A DNA stretch of 55,538 bases, taken from the NCBI RefSeq assembly GCF_004119445.1, contig NZ_QICI01000054.1, forward strand, positions 1-55,538. The letters are read 5' to 3'. This stretch comes from Chryseobacterium sp. CH21. Its GTDB lineage: Bacteria; Bacteroidota; Bacteroidia; Flavobacteriales; Weeksellaceae. The notes beneath the pieces were generated by a model that was not told where the DNA came from, did no database searches, and saw only the letters and a program-made list of their open reading frames with translations. Each line of letters begins with the position of its first letter. Positions within the stretch are counted from its first letter, which is position 1. Below are positions 17,998 to 28,490 of the stretch, piece by piece. A program made the position numbers and the translations under genes.

Positions 17998-18468
17998 TTA
18001 AACAATCTGAACGCTTTCCTTAATGCTGTTCATCACAAAAATACTTTTAGTCTGACCAATTCCCTCAATTTCTGATAATTTGTTGACAAAAAACTCATGA
18101 AACTCATCCATATTGGGAGCAAGAATTTTCAGCATAAAATCAAAATCTCCACTGATATTATAAAATTCTACAACTTCTTTCAATTTACTGACTTCTTCAA
18201 TAAATTTTCCCGCAGTTTTTTTATTGTGAACATTCAAAGCAATCATACAGATTACCATCATCCCTTTATTGACCTTTTTACGGTCTACCACAGCAGTATA
18301 TTCTTTAATGATTCCCTGTTTTTCCATACGTTTGATGCGCTCATGGGTAGGCGTAGGACTCAAATTGATCCTTGCCGAAATATCACGGACACTCATCTTC
18401 GCATCTTTCTGAAGCAGACGGAGGATAGATAAGTCTTTTTCATCTGGAATATAATTTTCAGTTGCCAT
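17998..18468 (-). CDS. Lrp/AsnC-family transcriptional regulator
   Basis: A 156-residue regulator. The N-terminal HTH spans about 10-60 (ILRLLQKDAKMSVRDISARI, then recognition helix SPTPTHERIKRM). A C-terminal RAM/AsnC ligand-binding domain spans 70-145 (VVEFYNISGDFDFMLKI). Family members bind amino acids and act as dimers or octamers. The gene is divergent from a DHA2-type exporter with 142 bp between starts, so it probably controls that exporter and itself, possibly in response to an amino acid. The ligand cannot be told from the sequence. Confidence 0.9.
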   Translation of the reverse strand: MATENYIPDEKDLSILRLLQKDAKMSVRDISARINLSPTPTHERIKRMEKQGIIKEYTAVVDRKKVNKGMMVICMIALNVHNKKTAGKFIEEVSKLKEVVEFYNISGDFDFMLKILAPNMDEFHEFFVNKLSEIEGIGQTKSIFVMNSIKESVQIV

Positions 18469-18610
18469 TTTGTTCTGTTTTTATAGGTTTTTTCTGGTAG
18501 ATAAGGTATTTTGTTCTTTTGAATATTTAAAATTTTAAGTATCGTTCCAAATTTAAGGTTAAATTTTTAAATATGTTCTGTTAATTTTAATTTTGCAGGA
18601 AATTTGAAAT

Positions 18611-19998
18611 ATGGATACAAGGAAGAATTTAATATTAATTTTAGCATCGGTAGGAACATTTGTAGAGGCGTTGGATATTGCCATTATTAATTTAACTATT
18701 CCCTCTATTCAGCAGCAGTTTCAGATTGGAGCAGAAACTGTTCAGTGGCTGCAGACCCTTTATGTATTGTTTTTTGGCGGATTTTTGATCATTGGAGGAA
18801 AGCTTTCAGATCAGATCGGAAGAAAGAAAATGTTTCTTCTGGGAGCGCTGATTTTTATGCTGACTTCGTTAGGAGCAGGATTATCTCAAAACTTTGAAGT
18901 GTTGGCGGTTTTTCGTGCTTTACAGGGATTGGGAGCTGCGTTAGTGATGCCTTCAGCATTATCCATTGTGACGAATACCTTCAGAGGAGAACAGGAAAGA
19001 AACCGTGCTATCGGAATTTTCAGTTCATTTGCTGCTATTGGTTCAGGAAGCGGACTTTCCGTAGGAGGAATTATCAGTACTTATTTAAGCTGGCATTGGG
19101 TTTTCCTGATTAACGTTCCTATTCTTTTAATCACATTGATATTATCATACTATTATCTGCCGACAGATGAAAAAGCGAAACCGCTCAGAAAACAGATATG
19201 GTTTCAGGAATATTGATGGTCCTTGGGTTGTTAAGTCTGACTTATGGAACCCATGAACTGGTTCATATCAAAGAACAGCCTTTCCTGATAATAGGTTCTT
19301 TGGTTTTAGCATTAGTTCTGCTTGTTATGGTGTACTACCGTTTAAAATCTGTGGCAGAACCTTTGGTAGATTTAAAACTGTTTAAGCATAAGTCCCTGGT
19401 AGTTTCTAATGCGGTATTCTTTACCTTGGGAGCGTTTTTTATCGGTTTTTTATTTCTTATTTCACTGATGCTTCAGAAAGATATGGGGTCTAGTGCTGCT
19501 TCTGCAGGATTAATGCTTGTTCCGTTCAGTATTCTTTCTGCTTTGACGGCTAAATTTATTCTGCCACACGTATCAAAACGTCTGAGCTCTTCCCAGATGG
19601 GAGTTTTAGGATGGTCTTTTATGCTGATTGGAGGATTGTTACTCTTGATTTCTGTTTATACCGGACATCCGTTAACAATGGTCTTATTGGGAGCTGCGTG
19701 TATCTCCGGAGTAGGAATGACATTTTGTTTTACAGCACTTTCAGTAATGGGAATTCAGGATGTGGAATCTGCACATTACGGGTTGGCATCAAGTTTGAGC
19801 TCTACAAGTTACTTTCTGGGAGCTGGGATTGGATTGTCGTTCATGACGTTGATGAGTCAGATTTTTCCATCAGAACTTTCTGTAGGAAGCCTGAATCTGA
19901 TTATTTTGATCAGTTATGCTTTATTAGCCCTTGGAATGCTATTCTATTTTATATTGAAAAGCGTAAAAGTGAAGCAGGCAGAAGTGGCCGTTTCATAA
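18611..19998 (+). CDS. DHA2-family MFS drug/metabolite exporter (one frameshift in this sequence)
   Basis: A proton-driven exporter of the 14-TM DHA2 (EmrB/QacA) type, 462 residues once repaired. The frame changes at 19189-19192 (AAAA), and one added A joins the halves as ...PLRK-T-DMVSG.... Visible family marks are motif A GGKLSDQIGRKK, the TM4-TM5 segment GLGAALVMPSALSIV and WHWVFLINVPI, a DHA2 signature. The inner-membrane protein is probably expressed from its own short-leader promoter (TAATTTTG at 18588-18595) and regulated by the divergent Lrp-type gene. Substrate unknown: drugs or amino-acid-like compounds are both plausible. Confidence 0.85.
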
Positions 19999-20071
19999 CA
20001 AGCGGCCTTAAAAATATACAAACTATATGAGGAAAGAATCGGTGCTGAGGTGTCGGTTCTTTTTTTTGATT

Positions 20072-20102
20072 TTTGCCATTCTGCTTCCCTTTATTACCTT
20101 TG
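20072..20102 (+). promoter_or_regulatory. Promoter of the metallophosphoesterase gene
   Basis: TTTG at 20072-20075, 19 bp, then TACCTTTG at 20095-20102: an exact match to the Bacteroidota -33/-7 pattern. It lies 17 bp before the ATG at 20119 and inside the longer reading frame, so it decides the start. Confidence 0.7.
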
Positions 20103-20118
20103 CTGTTTACTATATATC

Positions 20119-20865
20119 ATGAAAATACAGGTCATCAGCGATCTTCATCGGGAATTTGGAAGTACGGAATTATGTTTTGATCACTCAGATATGGTTGTGC
20201 TGGCAGGTGATGTCAATCTGGGAATCAAAGGAATAGAATGGATTAAAGAAGCAATACCTAATAAACCTGTAATCTATGTGTTGGGAAATCATGAATACTA
20301 TAAAGGCTCATACCCGAAAACACTCAATAAAATTAAGGAAGCAGCACTGGATACCAATGTTCATGTGCTGGAAAATACATTTGTAGATATTGATGGAATT
20401 CGTTTTCATGGCGCAACTTTATGGACGGATTTTTCAATCTTTGGAAATCCTGTTCAGTACGGAATGCTTTGTCAGCCCAAAATGAACGATTATAAAATGA
20501 TCAAAAGAGATCCTTCTTATTCGAAAATGAGAACTTTAGATACTTTTAAAATCCATCAGCTTTCAAAACAATGGTTAAAAGAAAGCCTTGAAGAATCAAA
20601 AGGACTAAAAAATATAATCGTTACCCATCATGCACCCAGCATACAATCAGTTCCTGAACATTACAAAGAAGATCCGTTAACAGCAGCTTATGCTTCAGAT
20701 TTAGAAGATTTAATTAAAGAATACCAGCCTTTATACTGGATTCATGGGCATATCCATACGCCGTGCAGATATAAAATTGGAGAAACAGAAATCATATGTA
20801 ATCCTCATGGCTACATTGATGAAAAATATAACGGATATGATAAAGAACTGCTGGTTGTTGTTTAG
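20119..20865 (+). CDS. Calcineurin-like metallophosphoesterase
   Basis: A 248-residue protein of the Ser/Thr-phosphatase-like (PF00149) superfamily. Metal-binding motifs are in order: DLHREF (D-x-H, residues 7-9), GDVN (about 31-34), GNHE (about 57-60), a late THHAP (about 173-177) and GHIHTP (about 213-218). The dimetal site is thus complete. The frame continues upstream to 20050, but a good promoter lies within that part, so translation starts at 20119. Physiological substrate unknown; such enzymes act on nucleotides, phosphoesters or proteins. Stands between an exporter and an AraC regulator without an evident functional link. Confidence 0.85.
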   Translation: MKIQVISDLHREFGSTELCFDHSDMVVLAGDVNLGIKGIEWIKEAIPNKPVIYVLGNHEYYKGSYPKTLNKIKEAALDTNVHVLENTFVDIDGIRFHGATLWTDFSIFGNPVQYGMLCQPKMNDYKMIKRDPSYSKMRTLDTFKIHQLSKQWLKESLEESKGLKNIIVTHHAPSIQSVPEHYKEDPLTAAYASDLEDLIKEYQPLYWIHGHIHTPCRYKIGETEIICNPHGYIDEKYNGYDKELLVVV

Positions 20866-20899
20866 CAAACAATAAAAAGTGAAATCGATTATTGGGCTT

Positions 20900-20932
20900 T
20901 TTGGCTCTTTTTCCTTTTTTCCACTACCTTCG
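20900..20932 (+). promoter_or_regulatory. Promoter of the AraC-type regulator gene
   Basis: TTTG at 20900-20903, a 21-bp spacer, then TACCTTCG at 20925-20932 (one mismatch to TAnnTTTG). The ATG at 20951 follows after 18 bp, supporting that start over the upstream extension. Confidence 0.55.
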
Positions 20933-20950
20933 TGTTTAATTTTCTTTCCA

Positions 20951-21865
20951 ATGCCTAAAAAATCCCATCCAAAACCTGATTTTGTTTCTCAGCTGGCCTT
21001 TGATGAAGTGCTTCAGCAAGTGGAGTTTGACCTTAGAATCAAGGAGTTTGTGGTGATGGAAATTGATAAGGCAAACTACATCATACAACCTAATATGCCT
21101 TACCGTTCTGATTATTTCTGCATTTTTATGATACAGAAAGGAGGTGTTACCTTCAGGTTGGATGATAAAAGTTATAGCGTAACCGAAGGCGACATTGTTT
21201 TTTGTCCCATGCTGGAAACATTTTGGCTTGATGAAATTGCTGAAGATTACAATGCAAAATACATTTTCTTTTCTCTGGATTTTATATCCGATGCGGGTTT
21301 TAATTATAAGTCAAATAACGTTCTGAAAAGCCTGTCTTCGGATCCTACTCACATCATCAGAAATGAACCGGATGTGTACAGAAAACTGAATTTTCATCTC
21401 GATGAGCTTAAGGTTTTAAATGACAAGGAAAAAGAGAATTATTATTTCAACGAAATGATCTGGCATCACTTTTCGCTGGTAATCTATGAAATTGACAATT
21501 ATTTCAAGAAAACGGAAAAACCCCATCCGGTGACCCACAGAGAGGATGAGCTGACAACCAGTTTCTTTAAGCTTGTTCAGGATCATTTCAAAGAAGAACA
21601 TAATGTTCAGTTCTATGCAGATAAACTTTTCATTAGTCGTAAATACCTAACGAAGGTGATTAATAAAACAGTGTTTAAATCACCAAGAGATATTATCCAT
21701 CAGGTTTTGGCTGTGGAAGCCAGACTATTGCTGAAAAATCCGAATCTGAATATCAGTGAGGTAGCGGCAAAGCTGAGTTTTTCAGATCAGGCAGCCTTCA
21801 GTAAATTCTTCAAAAAACATACGGCAAGATCTCCATTGGAATACAGGAAAGATGATCTGTATTGA
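20951..21865 (+). CDS. AraC-family transcriptional regulator (probable RND-operon regulator)
   Basis: A 304-residue regulator. The N-terminal cupin-like sensory region (about 40-150) includes GGVTFRLDDKSYSVTEGDIV. The C-terminal double HTH (about 200-295) reads FYADKLFISRKYLTKVINK and ISEVAAKLSFSDQAAFSKFF, ending SPLEYRK as in the AraC/XylS signature. The start at 20951 is chosen from the promoter position. It lies 218 bp upstream of a three-gene efflux operon on the same strand, and the gap holds a 21-bp-spaced direct repeat typical of AraC operators. It is therefore the likely activator of that operon. Confidence 0.88.
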   Translation: MPKKSHPKPDFVSQLAFDEVLQQVEFDLRIKEFVVMEIDKANYIIQPNMPYRSDYFCIFMIQKGGVTFRLDDKSYSVTEGDIVFCPMLETFWLDEIAEDYNAKYIFFSLDFISDAGFNYKSNNVLKSLSSDPTHIIRNEPDVYRKLNFHLDELKVLNDKEKENYYFNEMIWHHFSLVIYEIDNYFKKTEKPHPVTHREDELTTSFFKLVQDHFKEEHNVQFYADKLFISRKYLTKVINKTVFKSPRDIIHQVLAVEARLLLKNPNLNISEVAAKLSFSDQAAFSKFFKKHTARSPLEYRKDDLY

Positions 21866-21987
21866 TAATCAGTGTCTTATAATTTTAAGACGTCTTTTTA
21901 CCAAATTTCAACTATTATTTTGATTAAAAATAGTAAATAGTGTCATTTATATTGTTTATGAATGATATTTCTCATGTTTTTCAAAAT

Positions 21988-22022
21988 AAGGAGTCTTTTT
22001 GACAAAACAAGGAGTTTTTCGA
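21988..22022 (+). promoter_or_regulatory. Candidate AraC operator: AAGGAGT direct repeat with 21-bp period
   Basis: AAGGAGT followed by a T-rich tail occurs at 21988-21994 and 22009-22015, exactly 21 bp (two helical turns) apart in the same orientation. This is the geometry of AraC/XylS half-sites. It sits between the regulator and the RND operon, just upstream of a GATTTTTG box (22049-22056). Confidence 0.5.
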
Positions 22023-22083
22023 ATAATCCTATTGAATTTTTTTCGTTCGATTTTTGTGCGGAAAATTTAAAAGGACTATTGTT

Positions 22084-23229
22084 ATGCAAAGATTTTTTAT
22101 TCAAAAATCGACTCTACTTTTCCTCTCACTGATCGCATTGACAGGGTGCAGGAAAAATAATCAAAACCAGGGCTATCAGCAGCAGGCGCCGGAACTCCCT
22201 GTGGCAAAAGTAACGCAGGGAGACGCTTCTGTTTCCAGAGAATATGCAGCATCTATCGAGGGAGTTTCCAATGTGGAAATCAGACCTCAGGTAACAGGAT
22301 ATTTAAGCAAAATTTTTGTAGATGAAGGTGATTTTGTAAGAGCAGGTCAGCCATTATTCAAAATTGAAGATCAGGTTTTCCGTGAACAGCTGAAAAGCGC
22401 TCAGGCATCTTTGATTACCGCTCAAGCGAATCTTTCCACTTCTAAAATTGATCTAGACAGAAAAAAAGAACTGTTCAGAAACAAAATGGTTTCTGAAATT
22501 CAGGTAAAAGAAGCTGAAGCAGCTTATAATGCAGCACGAGGAGCGGTAAGTCAATCTACCTCAACCATTGAATCTGCAAAAATCAATCTTAATTTCTCTA
22601 CCATTAAAGCTCCCGTAAGTGGATTTATCGGAAGATTCAATTGTCGTCTGGGAAGTTTAATGACGCCGGGTAATCAGGATCCGATTACTCTGTTATCAGA
22701 CATTCATCAGGTGTATACGTATTTCAGCTTGAGCGAAAATGATTTTAATAACTTTCAGAAACAGTACGCCGGAAGCAGTATTAATGAGGTCATCAAAAAT
22801 ACACCTGCCGTTTCATTATTGCTTTCAGGAGGTGAAAAATATGCAGAAACAGGAAAGATTGATGCGGTGGAAGGTCAGTTTAATAAAACAACCGGATCTA
22901 TCACGCTAAGAGCAAAATTCAACAATCCCAATAATCTTTTGAGAAGCGGAAACACCGGAAAAATTGTACTGGATCAGTTCTACAGCAATGTTGTTTTACT
23001 TCCGATTGCTTCTACCAGAACCATTCAGGATAAAGTTTTTGTGTTTGCTATTCAAGGCGGGAAAGCGGCAATGCTTCCGATTGAAGTGAATGGAAAAGCC
23101 GGGGATAATTTCATTGTAGCCAAAGGACTTAAAGCAGGAGATGAGTATATCACCAGCGGTTTTGACCGTCTACAGCCGGGAACTCCTGTCGTGGCACAAA
23201 AGAAAAATGCTCAACAGAAAAAATCCTAA
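22084..23229 (+). CDS. RND efflux periplasmic adaptor subunit (lipoprotein)
   Basis: Membrane-fusion protein of 381 residues, linking the inner-membrane RND pump to the outer-membrane channel. A signal peptide with lipobox LTGC anchors it by Cys20. Then come the lipoyl/barrel-sandwich halves (VEIRPQVTGYLSKIFVDEGD and STIKAPVSGFIGR) around a coiled-coil hairpin (about 95-165), and a beta-barrel with the C-terminal LKAGDEYITSGFDRLQPG. An upstream GTG could extend the frame to 22054, but the lipoprotein signal fits 22084. First gene of a co-oriented operon; the pump gene starts 9 nt after the stop. Confidence 0.92.
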   Translation: MQRFFIQKSTLLFLSLIALTGCRKNNQNQGYQQQAPELPVAKVTQGDASVSREYAASIEGVSNVEIRPQVTGYLSKIFVDEGDFVRAGQPLFKIEDQVFREQLKSAQASLITAQANLSTSKIDLDRKKELFRNKMVSEIQVKEAEAAYNAARGAVSQSTSTIESAKINLNFSTIKAPVSGFIGRFNCRLGSLMTPGNQDPITLLSDIHQVYTYFSLSENDFNNFQKQYAGSSINEVIKNTPAVSLLLSGGEKYAETGKIDAVEGQFNKTTGSITLRAKFNNPNNLLRSGNTGKIVLDQFYSNVVLLPIASTRTIQDKVFVFAIQGGKAAMLPIEVNGKAGDNFIVAKGLKAGDEYITSGFDRLQPGTPVVAQKKNAQQKKS

Positions 23230-23238
23230 GAAGAAATC

Positions 23239-26200
23239 ATGTTAAAGAAAATTATAAAAAGACCCGTACTGGCAACGGTGATATCCGTATTGCTTGTTAT
23301 TCTGGGGATTGTCGGGATGGTAAGTCTTCCGATTACAAAATTTCCGGATATTGCGCCACCTACCGTTATGGTAACCGCTGCTTATCCGGGAGCCAATGCT
23401 GAGACTATTGCAAGGTCTGTAGCACCGCCATTGGAAAATGCCATCAATGGAGTGGAAAATATGGATTATATTACTTCTACAGCAAGTAATGACGGTACAT
23501 TAAGTATTACTGTTATTTTCAAATTGGGAACAGATCCTGATCAGGCCGCTATTAATGTTCAGAACAGAGTGGCACAGGTGACCAACCAGCTTCCTGCTGA
23601 AGTAATTCAGGCTGGAATCACTACGGTGAAAAGGCAGAACAGTATGATTGCCATGGTCTCTTTGACCAGTAAAGACGGTACGATGAGTGATCTTTTCCTT
23701 GAAAACTATGCGAAAATTAATATTGTTCCTGAACTTAAAGGGTAAAAGGAGTAGGAGATGCCATGGTATACGGAAATAAAGATTATTCCATGCGTATCTG
23801 GCTGGATCCTAATAAACTGACTTCTTACAATCTTACGCCATCTGATGTTTCCCGTGCTATTCAGACACAAAACCTTGAAGCAGCACCCGGAAGATTAGGA
23901 GAAAGAAGTAAAGAGGTTATGGAATATGTTCTTCGTTACAAAGGAAAATTTACAGAACCTGAACAATATGAAAATATCACGATCAAAGCGTTGAATGACG
24001 GTTCTGTTTTAAAATTAAAAGACATTGCCAAAGTAGAATTCGGAGCGTATAGTTATACAGTTTCTTCCAATTATAATAAAAAAGCATCCGTAACGATGGC
24101 GATCTTCCAGATGGCTGGATCCAATGCCAATGAAGTGCAGATCGCCCTTCAGGAAAGAATGAAAGAACTGGAAAAATCCTTTCCCGCAGGAATGGATTAT
24201 GAAATTCCTTATGCTACAAAAGATGCGTTGGATCAATCGATAGAACAGGTAATTCATACCCTGATAGAAGCCTTTATTCTGGTTTTTATTGTAGTGTATA
24301 TCTTCCTTCAGGATTTCCGTTCAACATTGATTCCGGCCATTGCAGTTCCGGTATCTATTGTAGGAACATTCTTCTTTATGAAGGTTTTCGGGTTCTCTAT
24401 CAATATTTTAACCTTGTTCGCATTAGTGCTTGCGATTGGTATTGTGGTAGATGATGCGATTGTAGTTGTAGAGGCAGTTCATGCCAAGATGGAACATAAA
24501 AAACTCAACCCAAGAGCGGCTACCATGTCTGCCATGAGCGAGATCACAGGAGCTATTGTTTCCATCACGTTAATTATGTCTGCGGTATTCGTTCCGGTGG
24601 CTTTTATGAGTGGTTCTACGGGATTATTCTATCAACAGTTTGCACTGACACTGGCGATTTCGATTGTAATTTCAGCAATTAACGCATTGACGTTGAGTCC
24701 GGCTTTGTGTGCTTTATTCTTAAAACAACACCATCCGGGAACGCATGAAAAAATGAATTTCAAAGACCGTTTCTTTGCAGGGTTCAATGCAAGCTTCAAT
24801 AAACTGACTTTCCGTTATGGAAAAGCGGTATTATTCCTTTTAAAAAGAAAATGGGTGGCGTTGATCATTATTGTAGCCTTCGGAGGATTGTTTGCATGGA
24901 TGTCGATGACAACACCTAAAGGATTTATTCCGGATGAAGACCAGAGTTTCATTATTGTAACCGCTAACCTTGCTCCCGGAGCTTCAAAGGACAGAACCTC
25001 TAAAGTGGTTTCTGATACGGAAGATTTATTGATGAAAAATCCGGCAGTGGACAAAGTGATTTCGGTAGACGGACTGAACTTATTCAGTGGTTCCATGTCA
25101 TCTTCAGCAGCTTCTATTTTCGTTAAATTAAAAAAAGGAGGTGAGAGAGGGCCTGTCAATAATATCAATGACATCATCGGACAAACCCAGGGAATGCTTT
25201 CTCAGGATAAAAGAGCCAATTTCCTTGTGATCAATACGCCAACGGTAGACGGTTTCGGTAATACCAGCGGAATGGAGCTTGTACTTCAGGACCGTACCAA
25301 CGGGGAACTTCAGAATTTAGGAAATATTTCTTACGGAATGATGGGTGCTTTAATGCAGAGACCTGAGGTAGCCGTAGCATTTACGACGTTTGATGTTACT
25401 TATCCGCAGTTTGAAGTGCTTGTAGATGAAGTGAAATCTGCTCAGCTTGGAGTAAACGTTTCTGATGTGTTGGGAGTAATGCAAGGCTATTATGGAAGTA
25501 TTCAGGCTTCTGATTTCAATAGATTCGGAAAATATTACAGAGTATTGGTGCAGTCTACGCCGGAAACAAGACAGGATAAAGAATCTTTGAATGGAATTTT
25601 CGTTAAAAATAATCTGGGCCAGATGGTTCCGATCAATACATTGGTTAGTCTGAAACAGGTGACAGGAGCTGAAGTAGTAGATCGTTTTAACTTATTTAAT
25701 TCTTCCAATTTAACCGTGATGGCAGCTCCGGGATACAGTACCGGACAGGCTATGGCAGCCATTGAAGAAGTGAGTAAGCAGGTGCTTCCTCCGGGATATA
25801 CGTACGATTATAAAGGAATGAGCCGTGAAGAAGCAGGTTCGAGCTCACAATCTGTGATGATCTTCGGATTATGTATTGTATTTGTATTCTTCCTTTTATC
25901 TGCGCAGTATGAAAGTTATATCCTTCCATTAGCGGTGTTGATTGCAATTCCGGTAGGACTTTCCGGAGTGTTTGTAGGAATTACGTTTGCAGAACTTTCC
26001 AATAATATTTATGTACAGATTGCATTGGTAATGCTCATCGGATTGCTGGCGAAGAATGGTATCCTGATCGTAGAATTTGCGATTCAGAGACGTAGAGCAG
26101 GGAAAAGCCTTATCGCATCTGCAGTAGAAGGAGCAAAAGCCCGTCTGCGTCCTATTTTAATGACTTCCCTTGCATTTATAACAGGATTGCTGCCATTGTT

Positions 26201-26378
26201 ATTCGTGGTGGGGCCTTCAGCAATGGGGAACCATTCTATCGGATATGCAGCCATTTCAGGGATGCTTTTCGGAACTATTCTGGGGATTTTTGTAGTTCCG
26301 GTTCTTTTCGTGGTCTTCCAGGCATTGCATGAAAGAATCAACGGAAGAGTAGTAACCGATGCAGATTGGGAATATTAA
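23239..26378 (+). CDS. RND-type multidrug efflux pump, inner-membrane subunit (one frameshift in this sequence)
   Basis: AcrB/MexB-like HAE1 transporter, 1046 residues when one G is added to GGG at 23740-23742 (restores LKG-VKGVGDAMVYG). It uses the proton gradient to export hydrophobic compounds. Marks seen are TM1 VISVLLVILGIVGMVSLPI, the porter-domain start PDIAPPTVMV, the TM4 proton-relay pair GIVVDDAIVVVE, GFIPDEDQ, and the C-terminal half TM block with LIGLLAKNGILIVEFA. Length is normal. It is the middle gene of adaptor-pump-channel, presumably controlled by the AraC-type regulator upstream. The single frameshift is likely a sequencing error because the remainder is perfectly conserved in form. 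Confidence 0.9.
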
Positions 26379-26394
26379 TTCAAATGATTTTAAA

Positions 26395-27807
26395 ATGAAA
26401 ATTAAAAATATAGCATATATCGCATTCATTTCCGGAACAGCAATCTCCTGTAAGGTTCAGAAATATGAACAGCCTGAAATAAAAATGCCTGAAGCTTTCA
26501 GAAGTGATAGTATTGTGGCGGATTCTCAGGAGAATATTGCTAAAATAAGTTATAAAGATTTCTTCAAAGATCCAGTGTTGGTAGGATTAATTGATAAAGC
26601 AATGGTGCAGAATAATGATCTTCAGATGGCTTTGAAGCAGATAGAATTTGCATCACTGGCTTACAATCAGAGCAAATGGGCTAATATCCCAACGGTAAGT
26701 GCTTCTGCCAATGCCAATATCAACCGTCCTTCAGATAACAGTATGAACGGAATGATGGCCGGACAGTTTATGGGAAAAAGGTATATGGAAGATTATACAA
26801 CTTCTCTGAGTTTCTCATGGGAAGCTGATATCTGGGGTAAAATCAAAGGCAGAAAAGAACAGGCTTTGGTAGAATACCTTAAAACACAGGAAGCGGCAAA
26901 AGCGGTAAAAACACAAGTAGTATCTGCGGTTGTACAAGGATATTACAATCTTTTGATGCTTGATACTCAGTTGGAAATTACAAAATCCAATATGGCTTAT
27001 GCAGAGAATACCCTGAAGTTTCTGACCAAACAGCAGGAACTTGGTTTGACAACAGCATTAGCAGTACAACAGCAGGAAATTGTGAAAGATCAGATTCTGA
27101 AATCAATTCCCGCTATTGAAAGCTCTGTAATCACTCAGGAAAATGCTTTGAGTTTGTTGACCGGTTCTATGCCACGGAAAATTGAAAGAAGTGCAAGTCT
27201 GAACAACGTTCAGTCTCCGGATCAGATTGCCACAGGAGTTCCGTCAGAATTGTTAAGCTATAGACCTGATATCAAAACAGCAGAACTTGAAGTCAGAAAA
27301 AGTGCAGCTGCAATCCATGTGGCAAAAATGAGCATGTATCCTTCTTTGAATATTACCGCACAGGGAGGAGTGAATGCCTTCCAGATCAGTAAATGGTTCA
27401 GTGTTCCGGGATCACTTTTCGGAATGGTGGCTGGAGCAGTCGCACAGCCTATTTTAAATGGAAAACAGCTGAAAACCCAATATGAGCAGTCTAAAGTATT
27501 GGCTGATCAGGCAGAAATTAACTTTAAGCAGTCTGTTTTAAAAGCAGTGGGCGAAGTTTCTGATGCATTGATACAGATTCAAAAGTTGGAAGAACAGCAG
27601 AAAGTTGCAGAAGGACTGGCAGTGAAATCAGGTGAAGCAGTGAAGAAGGCGGATTTATTATTTAAATATAATTCAGCAACTTATGTAGAAGTGATTATCG
27701 CACAAACAAATAAACTTCAGGCAGAACTGGAACTGGCTTCTCTGAAAACCCAGAGACTGAATGCCATTACTGCGCTTTACCGTTCTGTAGGAGGCGGATG
27801 GCAATAA
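26395..27807 (+). CDS. TolC/OprM-type outer-membrane efflux channel (NodT family lipoprotein)
   Basis: A 470-residue outer-membrane factor. The start at 26395 gives a short lipoprotein signal with AISC, better than the upstream frame from 26359 that overlaps the pump gene. Two long helical OEP domains (about 60-250 and 270-460) contain the repeated NxxLQMALKQIEFA and YRPDIKTAELEVRKSAA motifs typical of the NodT/OprM group. It forms the trimeric channel through which the pump discharges. It closes the operon and is followed by a strong terminator. Confidence 0.92.
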   Translation: MKIKNIAYIAFISGTAISCKVQKYEQPEIKMPEAFRSDSIVADSQENIAKISYKDFFKDPVLVGLIDKAMVQNNDLQMALKQIEFASLAYNQSKWANIPTVSASANANINRPSDNSMNGMMAGQFMGKRYMEDYTTSLSFSWEADIWGKIKGRKEQALVEYLKTQEAAKAVKTQVVSAVVQGYYNLLMLDTQLEITKSNMAYAENTLKFLTKQQELGLTTALAVQQQEIVKDQILKSIPAIESSVITQENALSLLTGSMPRKIERSASLNNVQSPDQIATGVPSELLSYRPDIKTAELEVRKSAAAIHVAKMSMYPSLNITAQGGVNAFQISKWFSVPGSLFGMVAGAVAQPILNGKQLKTQYEQSKVLADQAEINFKQSVLKAVGEVSDALIQIQKLEEQQKVAEGLAVKSGEAVKKADLLFKYNSATYVEVIIAQTNKLQAELELASLKTQRLNAITALYRSVGGGWQ

Positions 27808-27820
27808 AGTAAAATTGAAT

Positions 27821-27853
27821 CTGCTTCGTCTCTAATGACGAAGCAGGTTTTTA
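27821..27853 (+). terminator. Terminator of the RND efflux operon
   Basis: CTGCTTCGTC and GACGAAGCAG form a perfect 10-bp stem with a 6-nt loop, followed by GTTTTT. Confidence 0.8.
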
Positions 27854-27866
27854 ATCCATAATCATT

Positions 27867-28418
27867 ATGAAGACAAATATACAAGAGGGGATCATTCTCA
27901 TTCCGGATTTCAGCGGATTTACCGAATTTGTGTTCAATACAAAATTGTACACCGGCGAGTATATTGTGCGACAATTACTGTCTACACTGATTGATGTGAA
28001 CGATCAGTATTTTGAAATTTCCGAGATTGAGGGAGATGCCATTTTATTTTACCGTTATGATGAAAATCCGTCTTACCAGAGTATTTCAAAAATGCTGTGG
28101 AAGATGAGAAGCGCCTTCAACAGAAAGATAGAGGAGCTGAGTAAGAGTTTAAGCACCAAAATTGATCTGGCTCTTAAATTTATTGTTCATTACGGATCTT
28201 TTTCACAATACAATATTGGAAACTTCAGAAAACTCTATGGAAAAACCATTGTGGAAGCCCATCAACTTTTGAAAAACGGATTGGCAGAACAGCCTTCTTA
28301 TGCACTTTTCAGTAATTCTTTCCTGGAAAGCAGTAACAATAGGGAGTCTGACTTTAATAAAGATCCCTTTCGTTTGCCCGAAGTAGGTGTTATCCACTAT
28401 TTTGAAAATTTAAACTAG
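27867..28418 (+). CDS. DUF2652 protein (nucleotide-cyclase-like fold)
   Basis: A 183-residue cytoplasmic protein. The N-terminus (GIILIPDFSGFTEFVFNT) and EIEGDAILFYRY near 55-66 follow the pattern of class III adenylyl/guanylyl cyclase domains, as described for DUF2652 proteins. Whether the catalytic Asp pair and other residues suffice for cyclase activity is unclear. It lies after the efflux-operon terminator, with its own terminator at 28464-28490, so it is monocistronic. Role unknown; flavobacterial homologues are common. Confidence 0.75.
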   Translation: MKTNIQEGIILIPDFSGFTEFVFNTKLYTGEYIVRQLLSTLIDVNDQYFEISEIEGDAILFYRYDENPSYQSISKMLWKMRSAFNRKIEELSKSLSTKIDLALKFIVHYGSFSQYNIGNFRKLYGKTIVEAHQLLKNGLAEQPSYALFSNSFLESSNNRESDFNKDPFRLPEVGVIHYFENLN

Positions 28419-28463
28419 CATATATTTTTTAATATTATTCCTTGTAAATTTGCTATTGCTAGC

Positions 28464-28490
28464 GGCCCGGGTGAGATCCGGGCCTTTTTT
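28464..28490 (+). terminator. Terminator after the DUF2652 gene
   Basis: GGCCCGG and CCGGGCC form a GC-rich 7-bp stem with a 7-nt loop, followed by six T. Confidence 0.85.
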
